Source: Bacteroidota bacterium (GTDB lineage Bacteria > Bacteroidota > Ignavibacteria > Ignavibacteriales > Ignavibacteriaceae). From it: 43,202 bases of DNA. The notes beneath the pieces are model-generated. The model was not told where the DNA came from. It worked only from the letters and a program-made list of their open reading frames with translations, and made no database searches. Position 1 is the stretch's first letter; each line of letters begins with the position of its first letter. The stretch is taken from positions 1 to 43,202 of the forward strand of contig JAKAJV010000047.1 in NCBI GenBank assembly GCA_021813585.1. Direction: 5' to 3'. This document shows, in pieces, positions 7,743 to 15,438 of the stretch. The position numbers and the translations under genes are program-made.

Positions 7743-8711
7743 CTATTCGTAAAAATTTTTCTCCCATTTATGGACTTTTAGTTTCTCAATCAGTCTGGGT
7801 GAAAGGCCGCCTTTGTTTACGCTGGCAATATTCGCCTTAAGATTTTTTTCTTTCCTCATACCGGGTATAACGGATGTTACCGCATCGAAGCTGATAATGA
7901 AGCGGAGCGCAGCCTCGGACATGGAGGCGGTTTCCGATTTGACGTCGTTCCATATTTCATCTACTCTCAGCTTTACGTCTATCTTCCTTTTCCCTTTAAA
8001 GTAGTCGTTCCTGAAATCGCCCACCGGGAATTCGGTAGAGGGGTTAACATTGCCTGTAAGCGCTCCTTCATCGAAGGGCACCCGTGCAATTATTGATATG
8101 CTGTTCTCTTTGCAGAAGGGGAAAAGCTTTTCAACCGGCTTCTGATCGAATATATTAAATATAACCTGGTAGCTGTCTATCAGTCCGGTTTTACCGGCTT
8201 CAATACCGTTGTGCGGCTGGTGGTCGTTAATTGAAATTCCCCAGTACCTTACCTTGCCTTCTTCCTTCAGCTTCATTACGGCTTCTTTCCACTCGTCGTA
8301 CTTTGTCCATTTGTCGTTCCAAACGTGGAACTGCATCAAATCAATGTAATCTCTATTCAGGTTGCGCAGGCTTTCTTCGGTGCATTTTATAATATGGCTT
8401 TTAGGAAAGGATGCTTCGAAGCGCGATTTATCCGAGGCCGGCCATTCGTATTTTTTCGACGGTATCTTAGAGGCGATAAAAAGTTTTTTGCGGGAATCCT
8501 TTTCAACCTCGCCCACAAGCTTTTCGCTGTGGCCGTTGCCGTAAACAAGTGCGGTATCAAAAAAATTTATCCCGTTATCAATTGCAAGGCGGAGCGCCCT
8601 TTTAGACTCGCTGTCGTCGGCGCCTATCCACATAGCTTTACCAATGCCCCAGCAGCCGAACCCCAGCAAAGAAATTTCCAGGCCGGAGCTGCCGAATTTT
8701 TTCATCATCAT
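7743..8711 (-). CDS. Aldo/keto reductase
   Basis: A 322-residue cytoplasmic NAD(P)H-dependent oxidoreductase with the full aldo/keto reductase tetrad: Asp52 (FFDTA), Tyr57 (ALVYGNG), Lys82 (IASKIP) and His129 (MQFHVW). The N-terminal FGSSGLEISLLGFGCWGIG is typical of the AKR branch that includes the YajO/Tas-type proteins. The C-terminal VTSVIPGMRKEKNLKANI is the cofactor-binding end. The substrate cannot be assigned. Three ATGs occur in a row at the start; a GGGAGA upstream fits the first or second. Probably in one operon with the LOG gene. Confidence 0.9.
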   Translation of the reverse strand: MMMKKFGSSGLEISLLGFGCWGIGKAMWIGADDSESKRALRLAIDNGINFFDTALVYGNGHSEKLVGEVEKDSRKKLFIASKIPSKKYEWPASDKSRFEASFPKSHIIKCTEESLRNLNRDYIDLMQFHVWNDKWTKYDEWKEAVMKLKEEGKVRYWGISINDHQPHNGIEAGKTGLIDSYQVIFNIFDQKPVEKLFPFCKENSISIIARVPFDEGALTGNVNPSTEFPVGDFRNDYFKGKRKIDVKLRVDEIWNDVKSETASMSEAALRFIISFDAVTSVIPGMRKEKNLKANIASVNKGGLSPRLIEKLKVHKWEKNFYE

Positions 8712-8770
8712 ATAAAAATAATCTCCCGAAATCTGTAAATAGAATAAAACTTTGCAGCAAAAAAATTTTC

Positions 8771-8797
8771 TTGCAGAGGCTATTTACAAAGTATAAT
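8771..8797 (+). promoter_or_regulatory. Candidate sigma-70-like promoter for the ECF operon
   Basis: TTGCAG (8771-8776) and TATAAT (8792-8797) are separated by 15 bp in the divergent region upstream of the ECF sigma gene. The -10 is perfect, but the -35 and spacer are suboptimal. A palindrome GGTATA-T-TATACC (8851-8863) lies further downstream and could be an operator. Both are motif matches only. Confidence 0.3.
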
Positions 8798-8913
8798 CAA
8801 ATAAATCAAATTTCCCGGGGCGGAAAATTAATCCTGTGAAAATAAATTATGGTATATTATACCCAACCTTTTATAATTAAACAGGTCTAACTAACCGGAA
8901 GAAGCAAAAGCAA

Positions 8914-9498
8914 ATGACTAAAGAAGAGAATAATTTGATACTGGCCGCTCAAAAAGGAGACCGGGCGGCTTTCGAAGAGCTGATTTATCGGTACGATAAA
9001 AATGTTCTCGGCATCGCTTATTCCTTTATTAAAAATAATGAAGACGCAAAGGACATTTACCAGGAAGTCTTTCTGCGGGTATTTAAGGGCATAAATAATT
9101 TCGAATTCAGAAGCGAGTTTTCTACATGGCTGTTTAGGATAACGACCAATGTTTGCCTTACGTACCGGTCCCAGAAAAAGAAATTTGCGTACACTTCTTT
9201 GGATGATGAACCGGATGCAGACGAGAGCGAGCAAAGATCGTTATCCGAATTATTATCTGACGGGGCGGCAACAGACTCAAAGGCTTTAAACTCTGAGGTC
9301 TCGGCTAAAATAGAAAACGGCATTGAGAAGCTGTCTCCCCAGCAGAAGCTCGTATTCACCTTAAAGCATTACCAGGGCTATAAGATTAAAGAAATCGCAT
9401 CAATTATGAACTGCAGCGAGGGCACGGTAAAAAACTATTTGTTCATCGCAACTCAAAAGATGCGCGATCATCTAAAAGTTTTTATGGATATGGACTAG
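8914..9498 (+). CDS. ECF-type RNA polymerase sigma factor
   Basis: A 194-residue sigma-70 family protein of the extracytoplasmic function type, directing RNA polymerase to a stress regulon. Region 2 spans about residues 20-90: FEELIYRYDKNVLGIAYSFI, EDAKDIYQEVFLRVFKG and EFSTWLFRITTN. Region 4 spans about 130-185: LSPQQKLVFTLKHYQGYKIK then IASIMNCSEGTVKNYLFIA, the -35-binding HTH. The length is normal and no extra C-terminal domain is present. The next gene, 8 bp downstream, encodes a zinc-finger membrane anti-sigma, so activity is probably held in check at the membrane. The regulated promoters are not identified here. Confidence 0.93.
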   Translation: MTKEENNLILAAQKGDRAAFEELIYRYDKNVLGIAYSFIKNNEDAKDIYQEVFLRVFKGINNFEFRSEFSTWLFRITTNVCLTYRSQKKKFAYTSLDDEPDADESEQRSLSELLSDGAATDSKALNSEVSAKIENGIEKLSPQQKLVFTLKHYQGYKIKEIASIMNCSEGTVKNYLFIATQKMRDHLKVFMDMD

Positions 9499-9506
9499 GA
9501 GCTATT

Positions 9507-10463
9507 ATGGAACATCAAAGTTTTAAAGAATTAATTCAGCTTGCATTGTTAAACGAGCTGAGCGACGACCAGATGAAAGAGCTGCACAAGCACATGATTG
9601 ACTGCAGCCGGTGCCAGGCGGAATACGACAGCCTTACCCAGTATTTTGCAGTAATCGATAAGAACAAACCGGATTCGGTAGATGAGCAGTTCCTCCATGA
9701 TGCACGCAGGCAGTTTCGCACTAAGCTTGATTATGAATTATCCAGGCAAACCGTAATCGAAAAAATCTTCCATTCGATCCAAAAATATTTCTGGCTGAAC
9801 AAAGGGGCGGTATTTACAGGTGCGTTTTCACTTGCAGCCGGACTTGTAATAGGATATTTCGTTTTTTCATCCGGGGCTACAGGAATGAATTTTTTTACCG
9901 GTGAGAACGGCGGCAGAGCCGGCAAACAAATAATAACCAACGTCCGGTTCCTAAGTTCGGATGCGGCTTCCGACGAAGTGAATTTCGTTTTCGATGCGGT
10001 AAGGCAGGTAAAGATGAAGGGCAAGCTGAGCGACCCGGAAATACAGAAGATATTAGCCGACGCACTGGTGAACGAAAAAAATCCCGGTGCCAGAATTACA
10101 ACTGTAAGCGCGCTTGCAAACCAAGTCTCGGAAAACAAGGCCCCGAACCCGAAGGTTAAGGATGCATTAATATCGGCTTTAAAGTACGATAACAATCCGG
10201 GCGTTCGAAGAGAAGCATTAAAGGCGCTGCTGGAGATGCCGTACGACAACAGGATTAACGACTGCCTGCTGTTCGTACTACAGCACGATAAAAATTCCGG
10301 GTTAAGGATTGCGGCTATTAACGGTCTTACTCTGGCCAAGATGAACGGCCAGGCAATAAATCAAGAAACCTTAAATGTATTAAATCAAAAAGTTAAAAAT
10401 GATGACAACGAATATGTACGCATTCGTGCAGCATCTCTTTTAAAGGAGGAAAATATCCAATGA
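9507..10463 (+). CDS. Membrane anti-sigma factor with periplasmic HEAT repeats
   Basis: A 318-residue protein. The N-terminus has the zf-HC2/ZAS-like HxxxCxxC motif (His29, Cys33, Cys36) that binds ECF sigma factors. A single transmembrane segment follows at about residues 101-120 (AVFTGAFSLAAGLVIGYFVF). Residues about 175-318 are helical HEAT-like repeats with regularly spaced PGxRxxALxAL units (ALKYDNNPGVRREALKAL, VLQHDKNSGLRIAAINGL), predicted to be periplasmic. It would sequester the sigma factor and release it on an envelope signal; HEAT repeats as the sensor domain are unusual. It starts 8 bp after the sigma stop with SD GGAGC and overlaps the next gene by 4 bp (ATGA). Confidence 0.87.
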   Translation: MEHQSFKELIQLALLNELSDDQMKELHKHMIDCSRCQAEYDSLTQYFAVIDKNKPDSVDEQFLHDARRQFRTKLDYELSRQTVIEKIFHSIQKYFWLNKGAVFTGAFSLAAGLVIGYFVFSSGATGMNFFTGENGGRAGKQIITNVRFLSSDAASDEVNFVFDAVRQVKMKGKLSDPEIQKILADALVNEKNPGARITTVSALANQVSENKAPNPKVKDALISALKYDNNPGVRREALKALLEMPYDNRINDCLLFVLQHDKNSGLRIAAINGLTLAKMNGQAINQETLNVLNQKVKNDDNEYVRIRAASLLKEENIQ

Positions 10464-11596
10464 AGTACTTTAGGCTAATCTTAACGGTATTTCTTTCTGC
10501 TGCGGCACTATACGTATATGCAAATGAAAGAAGCGACGGCTCAAAGACATTCAACGTAAATAAGGGAGGTACATTAAAGCTCTCTATATTAACCGGCGAT
10601 ATAACTATATACACATGGGATAAAAGCCAGCTTAGCGTTACTCTGGAAGGTGCCGATGAAAGCGACTATAACCGGCTGAAGATGGAACAATCCGGCAATA
10701 CCGTTACTGTGCAAACCAACTACACCGGCGGGTGGTCTAGTAACGATGTTAAAATAAATCTGCCGTCAGAATTCAATATAGAATTGAAAACGAACCAGGG
10801 CGATATTTATTTGAACTCCAGCATAAAAGGCTACGTAAGCATTTATACCGGCGGCGGCGATATAACCATTAAGAATGTTACGGGCAAAACCGATTTGAAA
10901 ACCAACGGCGGAGATGTAAGAACGGGCAATATCTTCGGCAGCCTCGATCTATCGACTAACGGCGGGGATGTTAACACAGGCGACATAAACGGCAAAGCAA
11001 ATCTACACACAATGGGCGGGGCTATTAAAGCCGGGAATGTAAGCAGCGATCTTACTGCCAAAACATTCGGCGGCGATATAAATATAGGCGACGTTGGCGG
11101 AAGTACCGACGTTACTACTATGGGCGGAAGCATATATATTAAAAAAGTCTCGGGCAGCGCATCAATTAAAACCAACGGCGGCAATATAAAGCTTTTGGGC
11201 GCAACAGGCTTTGTAAAATCCAAAACTATGGGCGGCGATATTTATCTATATAATATTACCGGAAGCGTGGATGCCAATACTTCCAGCGGGAATATTTATT
11301 GCGAGTTAAAGCCTTCCGGCAAAGGCGGCAGTAATTTATATACTCTAAACGGCGGCATTAAACTGATGGTTGACCCGAACGCAAAGGCAACAATTGAAGC
11401 AGAAGTAAGGTTAAAAGGCTGGGACGGCGGAGATGAAAACGAGAAGATGATTGAGTCTGATTTCCCCGCAAAAAGCTATCAGAGCGGCAGCCGCAGCGGA
11501 AATGTAGAAGCCGCTTACCTGCTTAACGGCGGCGGAGAATTAATAAAGCTTACCACGATGAATGAAAAAATTCAGATAAGGAAGATGAAAAGATAA
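10460..11596 (+). CDS. Exported DUF4097-type beta-repeat protein
   Basis: A 378-residue protein with a Sec signal peptide (residues 1-21, ending ALYVYA). The mature protein is a right-handed beta-helix-like array: from about residue 130 to 290 a unit of about 20 residues recurs with TxGGDIxxGxIxG turns (TNGGDVRTGNIFG, TNGGDVNTGDING, TMGGAIKAGNVSS, TFGGDINIGDVGG). This is typical of DUF4097/DUF4098 proteins, which often sit beside ECF sigma/anti-sigma pairs; their biochemical role is unknown. The start overlaps the anti-sigma stop (ATGA) with SD AAAGGAGG, so it is translationally coupled. It may be a target or a modulator of the sensing system; that is inference. Confidence 0.85.
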   Translation: MKYFRLILTVFLSAAALYVYANERSDGSKTFNVNKGGTLKLSILTGDITIYTWDKSQLSVTLEGADESDYNRLKMEQSGNTVTVQTNYTGGWSSNDVKINLPSEFNIELKTNQGDIYLNSSIKGYVSIYTGGGDITIKNVTGKTDLKTNGGDVRTGNIFGSLDLSTNGGDVNTGDINGKANLHTMGGAIKAGNVSSDLTAKTFGGDINIGDVGGSTDVTTMGGSIYIKKVSGSASIKTNGGNIKLLGATGFVKSKTMGGDIYLYNITGSVDANTSSGNIYCELKPSGKGGSNLYTLNGGIKLMVDPNAKATIEAEVRLKGWDGGDENEKMIESDFPAKSYQSGSRSGNVEAAYLLNGGGELIKLTTMNEKIQIRKMKR

Positions 11597-11651
11597 TCTT
11601 GCCGTATTTTAGATAATTAAACCTACATTCCCAAGAAAAGTCCTCTCCGGT

Positions 11652-11679
11652 ATTCCGGTGCTATAGCAGGCGCCGGAAT
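11652..11679 (+). terminator. GC-rich stem-loop after the ECF operon
   Basis: ATTCCGGTGC (11652-11661) pairs with GCGCCGGAAT (11670-11679), 10 bp with one G-U and an 8-nt loop. Flanking CCTC/GAGG can extend it. An A6T6 tract follows 15-20 nt later rather than directly, so termination is possible but not typical. Confidence 0.4.
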
Positions 11680-11815
11680 GCTTTGAGGCAAAAAATTTTT
11701 TAACCCGGAAGTTAAATTCGATTTGCCTCTTGCCGCATAAGCTTCCTCATCGTAAATTAAAGCGCGAATAAATTACTTAACTCTGTAAATCTTAAAAAAT
11801 TTTTATGGAAGAAAA

Positions 11816-12508
11816 ATGAGAACACTACCCGCGCTTGAAAACTTTCCGCTAAAGACCGTAGCTTTTCTAAAGAATCTCTCGAAGCATAACAACAAAGAAT
11901 GGTTTGAAGAACACAGGGACGACTACAACGAGCAATTCTTAGAGCCCGCATTCCAGTTTATTGTTGAGATGGGAGAAAGGCTTAATGTAATCGTACCGGG
12001 CATCAATGCAATTCCGAAGATAGATAAATCGGTCTTCAGGCTGCACAGGGACGTCAGGTTCAGCAAAGATAAATCACCTTACAAGACCAACCTCGGCATA
12101 TATTTCTGGGAAGGAAACAAGAAGCTGGCAGGCTCCGGCTTTTATTTTCATGCGGATGCAAACGGCCTTTTTATCGGCACCGGTATTTACATGCCGTCTA
12201 GTGAGCAGCTAAAGGTTTACCGTAATGCGGTTGCAGACCCGGCATCGGGGAAGGAACTGCATAATGCGATAAAGAAAGTGATTGGTAAAGGAAAATATTC
12301 CCTGGGCGGCAAAAGCTTTAAGAAAGTGCCTAGAGGATACGATGCGGACTCTCCCTATTCGGAATACCTTCTGCACGGCAGCTTGTATGTTTATTATGAG
12401 AAGCCCGACTTTGCCGAATTGACAAATAATGACCCGGTAGAATATGCTTTTAAGATATTTAAAGACATGCTGCCGGTGCATCAATGGCTTGTTAAATATT
12501 TAAAATGA
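11816..12508 (+). CDS. DUF2461 (TIGR02453) family protein
   Basis: A 230-residue cytoplasmic protein of the DUF2461 family, function unknown. Family marks: FPLKTVAFLKNLSKHNNKEW near the N-terminus, FRLHRDVRFSKDKSPYKTNL in the middle, GFYFHADANGLFIGTGIYMP and a C-terminal FKIFKDMLPVHQWL. Length is normal for the family. The start ATG follows GGAAGAAAA. There is no signal peptide. It is followed by the RRM gene on the same strand, with a hairpin-U tract between them. Confidence 0.88.
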   Translation: MRTLPALENFPLKTVAFLKNLSKHNNKEWFEEHRDDYNEQFLEPAFQFIVEMGERLNVIVPGINAIPKIDKSVFRLHRDVRFSKDKSPYKTNLGIYFWEGNKKLAGSGFYFHADANGLFIGTGIYMPSSEQLKVYRNAVADPASGKELHNAIKKVIGKGKYSLGGKSFKKVPRGYDADSPYSEYLLHGSLYVYYEKPDFAELTNNDPVEYAFKIFKDMLPVHQWLVKYLK

Positions 12509-12589
12509 CCGGCTAGCTAATCCCTGTGTTTTGAATCCGGTTAAGAAAGTACAATTAGGTTATTCGGTCATTTATACGTATGTTTACCC

Positions 12590-12612
12590 ATCCGCAATAA
12601 GTCGGATTTTTT
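12590..12612 (+). promoter_or_regulatory. Hairpin with U tract in the RRM gene leader (terminator or attenuator)
   Basis: ATCCG (12590-12594) pairs with CGGAT (12603-12607), followed by TTTTTT. It ends 27 nt before the GTG start of the RRM gene. It may end the DUF2461 transcript or attenuate the RRM transcript. The RRM gene at 38785-39036 has a comparable hairpin and U-rich run in its leader. Confidence 0.5.
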
Positions 12613-12638
12613 ATTTATTATTTTTTTGGAGTTCTTTA

Positions 12639-12890
12639 GTGAGTACTAAATTATTTGTGGGTTCTCTACCCTGGTCAGTTGATGATAGGCAATTACAAAA
12701 AACTTTTGAAGAGCACGGCACAGTTGTTTCTGCAAAAATAATCAAGGACAGGGATACCGGAAGATCAAGAGGTTTCGGCTTCGTAGAAATGGAGAACCAC
12801 TCCGACGCTAAAAATGCTATTAAGGCATTGAATGATTCGTCGATTAATGGAAGGAATATCGTAGTTAACGAAGCAAAAGCACGTAACTAA
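12639..12890 (+). CDS. RRM-type RNA-binding protein
   Basis: An 83-residue single RNA recognition motif protein, like the small bacterial/cyanobacterial Rbp proteins that bind RNA in the cytoplasm. RNP2 is KLFVGSLPW near the N-terminus and RNP1 is RGFGFVEM; the SAKIIKDRDTGRSRGFGF stretch is classic RRM. The frame is open further upstream, but the GTG at 12639 is chosen: GGAG ends 7 nt before it, and the paralogue at 38785-39036 has exactly the same GTG AGT ACT AAA start and length. A strong terminator follows. Regulation in the leader (cold or autoregulation) is plausible but unproven. Confidence 0.92.
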   Translation: MSTKLFVGSLPWSVDDRQLQKTFEEHGTVVSAKIIKDRDTGRSRGFGFVEMENHSDAKNAIKALNDSSINGRNIVVNEAKARN

Positions 12891-12936
12891 TTAGATATTT
12901 AATCCGGTTCATCCGGATAGGCTTCTATTTCCAGCG

Positions 12937-12960
12937 GGCGTCTTTTAGGACGCCTTTTTT
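12937..12960 (+). terminator. Intrinsic terminator of the RRM gene
   Basis: GGCGTC-TTTTAG-GACGCC is followed by T6, 46 bp after the RRM stop: a perfect 6-bp GC-rich stem and U tract. Confidence 0.88.
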
Positions 12961-12963
12961 ATT

Positions 12964-13101
12964 GGCCCCTCCTAAATCCTCCCCAAAAGGGAGGACTTTA
13001 AATACCCCGACCCTTGGGTCATGGGTGTCTTTCAACGCAGGTCGAAATCAATACTCCGACCGAGTATTTTTCTCTCCCCCTTTGGGGGAGATGGAGGGGG
13101 C
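12964..13101. repeat. C-rich/G-rich multi-hairpin intergenic repeat
   Basis: The element starts GGCCCCTCC and ends GGAGGGGGC, near-complementary ends. Inside are four perfect short hairpins: TCCTCCC/GGGAGGA (12977-12995), GACCC/GGGTC (13009-13020), ATACTC/GAGTAT (13051-13067) and CTCCCCC/GGGGGAG (13074-13090). This layout matches a palindromic repeat type often seen between genes in Bacteroidota (from memory, not searched). An ORF running through it (12962-13153) is an artefact. It lies between the convergent RRM and M29 genes. Confidence 0.7.
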
Positions 13102-13142
13102 ATTTATTCCGCGCGGATGTTCGGTTAAAAGCATGATAGCAT

Positions 13143-14147
13143 TCAATACATGAATAAAAACTTACCTGAATTAATTATTAACCGGGATGACTTATCGGCG
13201 TAATTTACTTTGATGGTGGGATTATAAAATAAAAAGTCGCGGTGAATCCTGGAATTATTCTTGCCGCCGCCCGGAAAATCGGCATTATTGCCGAACGCTA
13301 TATGAGCGGTTCCCCTTACCTTCTCATCCTCCAGCATGTTGCCCGTTATCTTTGCCCCGGGATTAATCCCGATTCCAAGCTCTCCTATAATTTTTGCATC
13401 GGCATCTACATCCGTAAGCTTGGTTATTTTTCTTACAAGCCCATTATCCTCGCTTTCAAACTTTATTATCTTCCCTCCGTGTACTTTAACTTTCAAAGGC
13501 TTATTTAGCAGGCCTACATCGCTAATGCACGCATTAAACACAACGGTGCCTTCAGCTCTATTCTCAAGCGGCGCGCAGTATACTTCTCCGCACGGAAGAT
13601 TGCACATTTGGCCGGCATCAATATTTACATCATCAATAAAGGCTCTGTCTTTAACTCCCAAAAGAATGTCCGTCCCCTCCCCTGTTGTAATTTTAATTGA
13701 CTCGGCATTCCTCAGCAAATGCTTCAATGCTTCGGCGGATGCTTTCATCTCATCGTAGTCAACATCCATCGATCCGTCCAGCATGACCGATTCCGTAATG
13801 CCCGGCATATGAGCGCACTTTATATTCTTATTTTCTTCAACCGCAAATATCCATTTAATGCGGAACGGTATTTCCTCGGGGAGCGCTTTTAAAATATTCA
13901 TTACAACAGTTTGATCTTTCAGCATGGGGAATAATTCTTCCGGAATTTCTTTAAGAGGCCGGCTTGACTCTACAATGCGGTATACTTTTACTTTGCACCC
14001 CTTGTCGTAGGCTGCAAGTTTAAATGAATCTGCAATATTTATACTGTAATTATCGGATAAAATAAGCAGTCTATCATTCGAATTAATCTTCAGAACATTG
14101 TTTAAAGCGTTAAGAGCTGCGGCATATATTTTATCCCTTTTATCCAT
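13143..14147 (-). CDS. M29-like metallo-aminopeptidase
   Basis: A 334-residue cytoplasmic protein resembling the thermophilic M29 aminopeptidase / NicX-like superfamily. Candidate metal ligands are in the expected order: Glu188 (CGEVYCAP), Glu256 (IGELGIGINPGAKITG), His282 (AHIAFGNN), and His302 with Asp304 (IHRDFL). It would remove N-terminal residues from peptides using two metal ions; substrate preference is unknown, and related dioxygenases share the fold, so peptidase activity is an inference. The ATG at 14147 has AGGAAG upstream. It is shorter than typical M29 enzymes (about 410), mainly in the N-terminal domain. Confidence 0.8.
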   Translation of the reverse strand: MDKRDKIYAAALNALNNVLKINSNDRLLILSDNYSINIADSFKLAAYDKGCKVKVYRIVESSRPLKEIPEELFPMLKDQTVVMNILKALPEEIPFRIKWIFAVEENKNIKCAHMPGITESVMLDGSMDVDYDEMKASAEALKHLLRNAESIKITTGEGTDILLGVKDRAFIDDVNIDAGQMCNLPCGEVYCAPLENRAEGTVVFNACISDVGLLNKPLKVKVHGGKIIKFESEDNGLVRKITKLTDVDADAKIIGELGIGINPGAKITGNMLEDEKVRGTAHIAFGNNADFPGGGKNNSRIHRDFLFYNPTIKVNYADKSSRLIINSGKFLFMY

Positions 14148-14445
14148 AGTAGCTTCCTATGAATTATTTTTCCAAGTAAAAGTTAAATCTTATTTAAGGA
14201 ATAATCAAATGGATTGATTATGCCGCCGGCTGCTGCAATGAATGAGGCTTAAGAAAGTTGTGATTTTGGAAAAAATATTTATTCTATCATTGATTATTTT
14301 GTTAAACACATATATCTTGCGCCAAAAATTTGCGGAAGTGGTCTAATTGGTAATCGTGCATCTTTAAATGTCGTAAATTTTTTATAAGTACGAGTTCAGT
14401 GCCAGTCTGCAGTTATCTTTTTATAACAAAAAAAACGGAGATATT

Positions 14446-15210
14446 ATGAAGAAAGTTCTCTATATATTTTTCAGCTTGCTGTTTGTTCTTGCAATTACCG
14501 GCGTAGCCGCTGCTCAAACAATGAAGAAGGAAGCAGTACAGCCCTTTAACGACGGCTTGGAAAAAGCTAAGAAAGGCGATTATAAAGATGCACTCGCCGA
14601 TTTTGAAAAAGCCTTGCAGTTTGATCAGGACTATAGGATTTACTACCAGATCGGTTTTGCGCAAATGAAACTTAATAACCTGGATGAAGCAATAAAGAAT
14701 TATAAGAGCGCTATAAAAGCCGATCCGAAGTTTGACGGCGCTTATAACGATCTTGGCAATGTTTATTACAGCCAGGGAAAATACCAGGATGCAATAGATA
14801 ATTTTGAGAAAGTTCTGGAAACATCCAAGAACGATACCGTTAAGTCGACAGTTAAATTTAACCTGTCTCTTTCCTATACTGCGCTGGCCACCGCCGCTGA
14901 AAAAGATAAAGCTTACAAAAAGGCTATCGGTTATTTAAGCAAGGCAGTCTCCTACAACGATTACGATTTTGCTTATCTTGCTTTGGCAAGGATTTACGTT
15001 CAGACCAGCCAGTACGACCGCGCTATCCAGGCGGCTGAGAAAGCATTGAAATATAAAAAGAACATAAAAGACGGCGGACCTAATTATTATATAGGCGTAG
15101 CTTACAGCCAGAAAGGCGATTTGAAAAAAGCAAAGGAATATTTAACCAAGGCAAAGGACGACCCGGTTTATAAATCTGCCGCAGAGACGGTTCTGAAAGC
15201 GATCAAATAA
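14446..15210 (+). CDS. Exported TPR-repeat protein
   Basis: A 254-residue protein with a Sec signal peptide (residues 1-24, cleaved near AAAQT), so periplasmic or outer-membrane associated. About five tetratricopeptide units fill the rest: AKKGDYKDALADFEKALQFD, QMKLNNLDEAIKNYKSAIKA, YYSQGKYQDAIDNFEKVLET, a diverged unit, YVQTSQYDRAIQAAEKALKY and SQKGDLKKAKEYLTKAKDD. TPRs bind partner proteins; the partner is unknown. The start follows an ACGGAG SD. A strong bidirectional terminator lies downstream. The 298-bp gap upstream holds no convincing gene. Confidence 0.88.
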   Translation: MKKVLYIFFSLLFVLAITGVAAAQTMKKEAVQPFNDGLEKAKKGDYKDALADFEKALQFDQDYRIYYQIGFAQMKLNNLDEAIKNYKSAIKADPKFDGAYNDLGNVYYSQGKYQDAIDNFEKVLETSKNDTVKSTVKFNLSLSYTALATAAEKDKAYKKAIGYLSKAVSYNDYDFAYLALARIYVQTSQYDRAIQAAEKALKYKKNIKDGGPNYYIGVAYSQKGDLKKAKEYLTKAKDDPVYKSAAETVLKAIK

Positions 15211-15258
15211 TATTCCCGCAGGGATATTGTTAACCGTTTTTCTGTAAAAACAAAAATG

Positions 15259-15299
15259 AAAAATTTAAAGCCCCCGTTACGCGGGGGTTTTAAATTTTT
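15259..15299 (+). terminator. Strong, symmetrical intrinsic terminator after the TPR gene
   Basis: An 18-bp stem: left arm 15259-15276 and right arm 15282-15299, with core CCCCCG-TTACG-CGGGGG. It is flanked by an A-rich left side and T-rich right side (TTTTAAATTTTT), so it could work on both strands. Confidence 0.88.
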
Positions 15300-15438
15300 G
15301 AGATTTCCTACCCCAAATATATCCGTGCATAAATGTTTCCTGCCTAACATTAAAAAAATAATTCTTTTATAAAACAATTTTCAGTTGTATTTTCAATCCA
15401 ATATTTTTCCTGAATATTAACAAACAAATAAAGCGGCT

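Noticed and set aside
10843-11223. 126-residue minus-strand ORF inside the DUF4097 gene
   Set aside because: It is the complement of the TxGGDI repeats (giving repeated PPLV) and overlaps a well-supported gene; artefact of periodic sequence.
12531-12638. 36-residue N-terminal extension of the first RRM protein
   Set aside because: The paralogue starts with the same GTG AGT ACT AAA, the SD fits the GTG, and the extension would read through a hairpin-U tract.
12962-13153. 63-residue + strand ORF
   Set aside because: It runs through the multi-hairpin repeat, has no SD, and low-complexity Pro/Ser content caused by the C-rich hairpins.
14332-14411. tRNA-like stretch (GCGGAAGTGGTCTAATTGGTAA..., T-loop-like GTTCAGTG)
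   Set aside because: A 5-bp acceptor-like pairing (GCGGA/TCTGC) and a D-arm-like sequence can be drawn, but the anticodon stem needs a 6-nt loop and the T stem has three mismatches. At most a decayed relic; not called.
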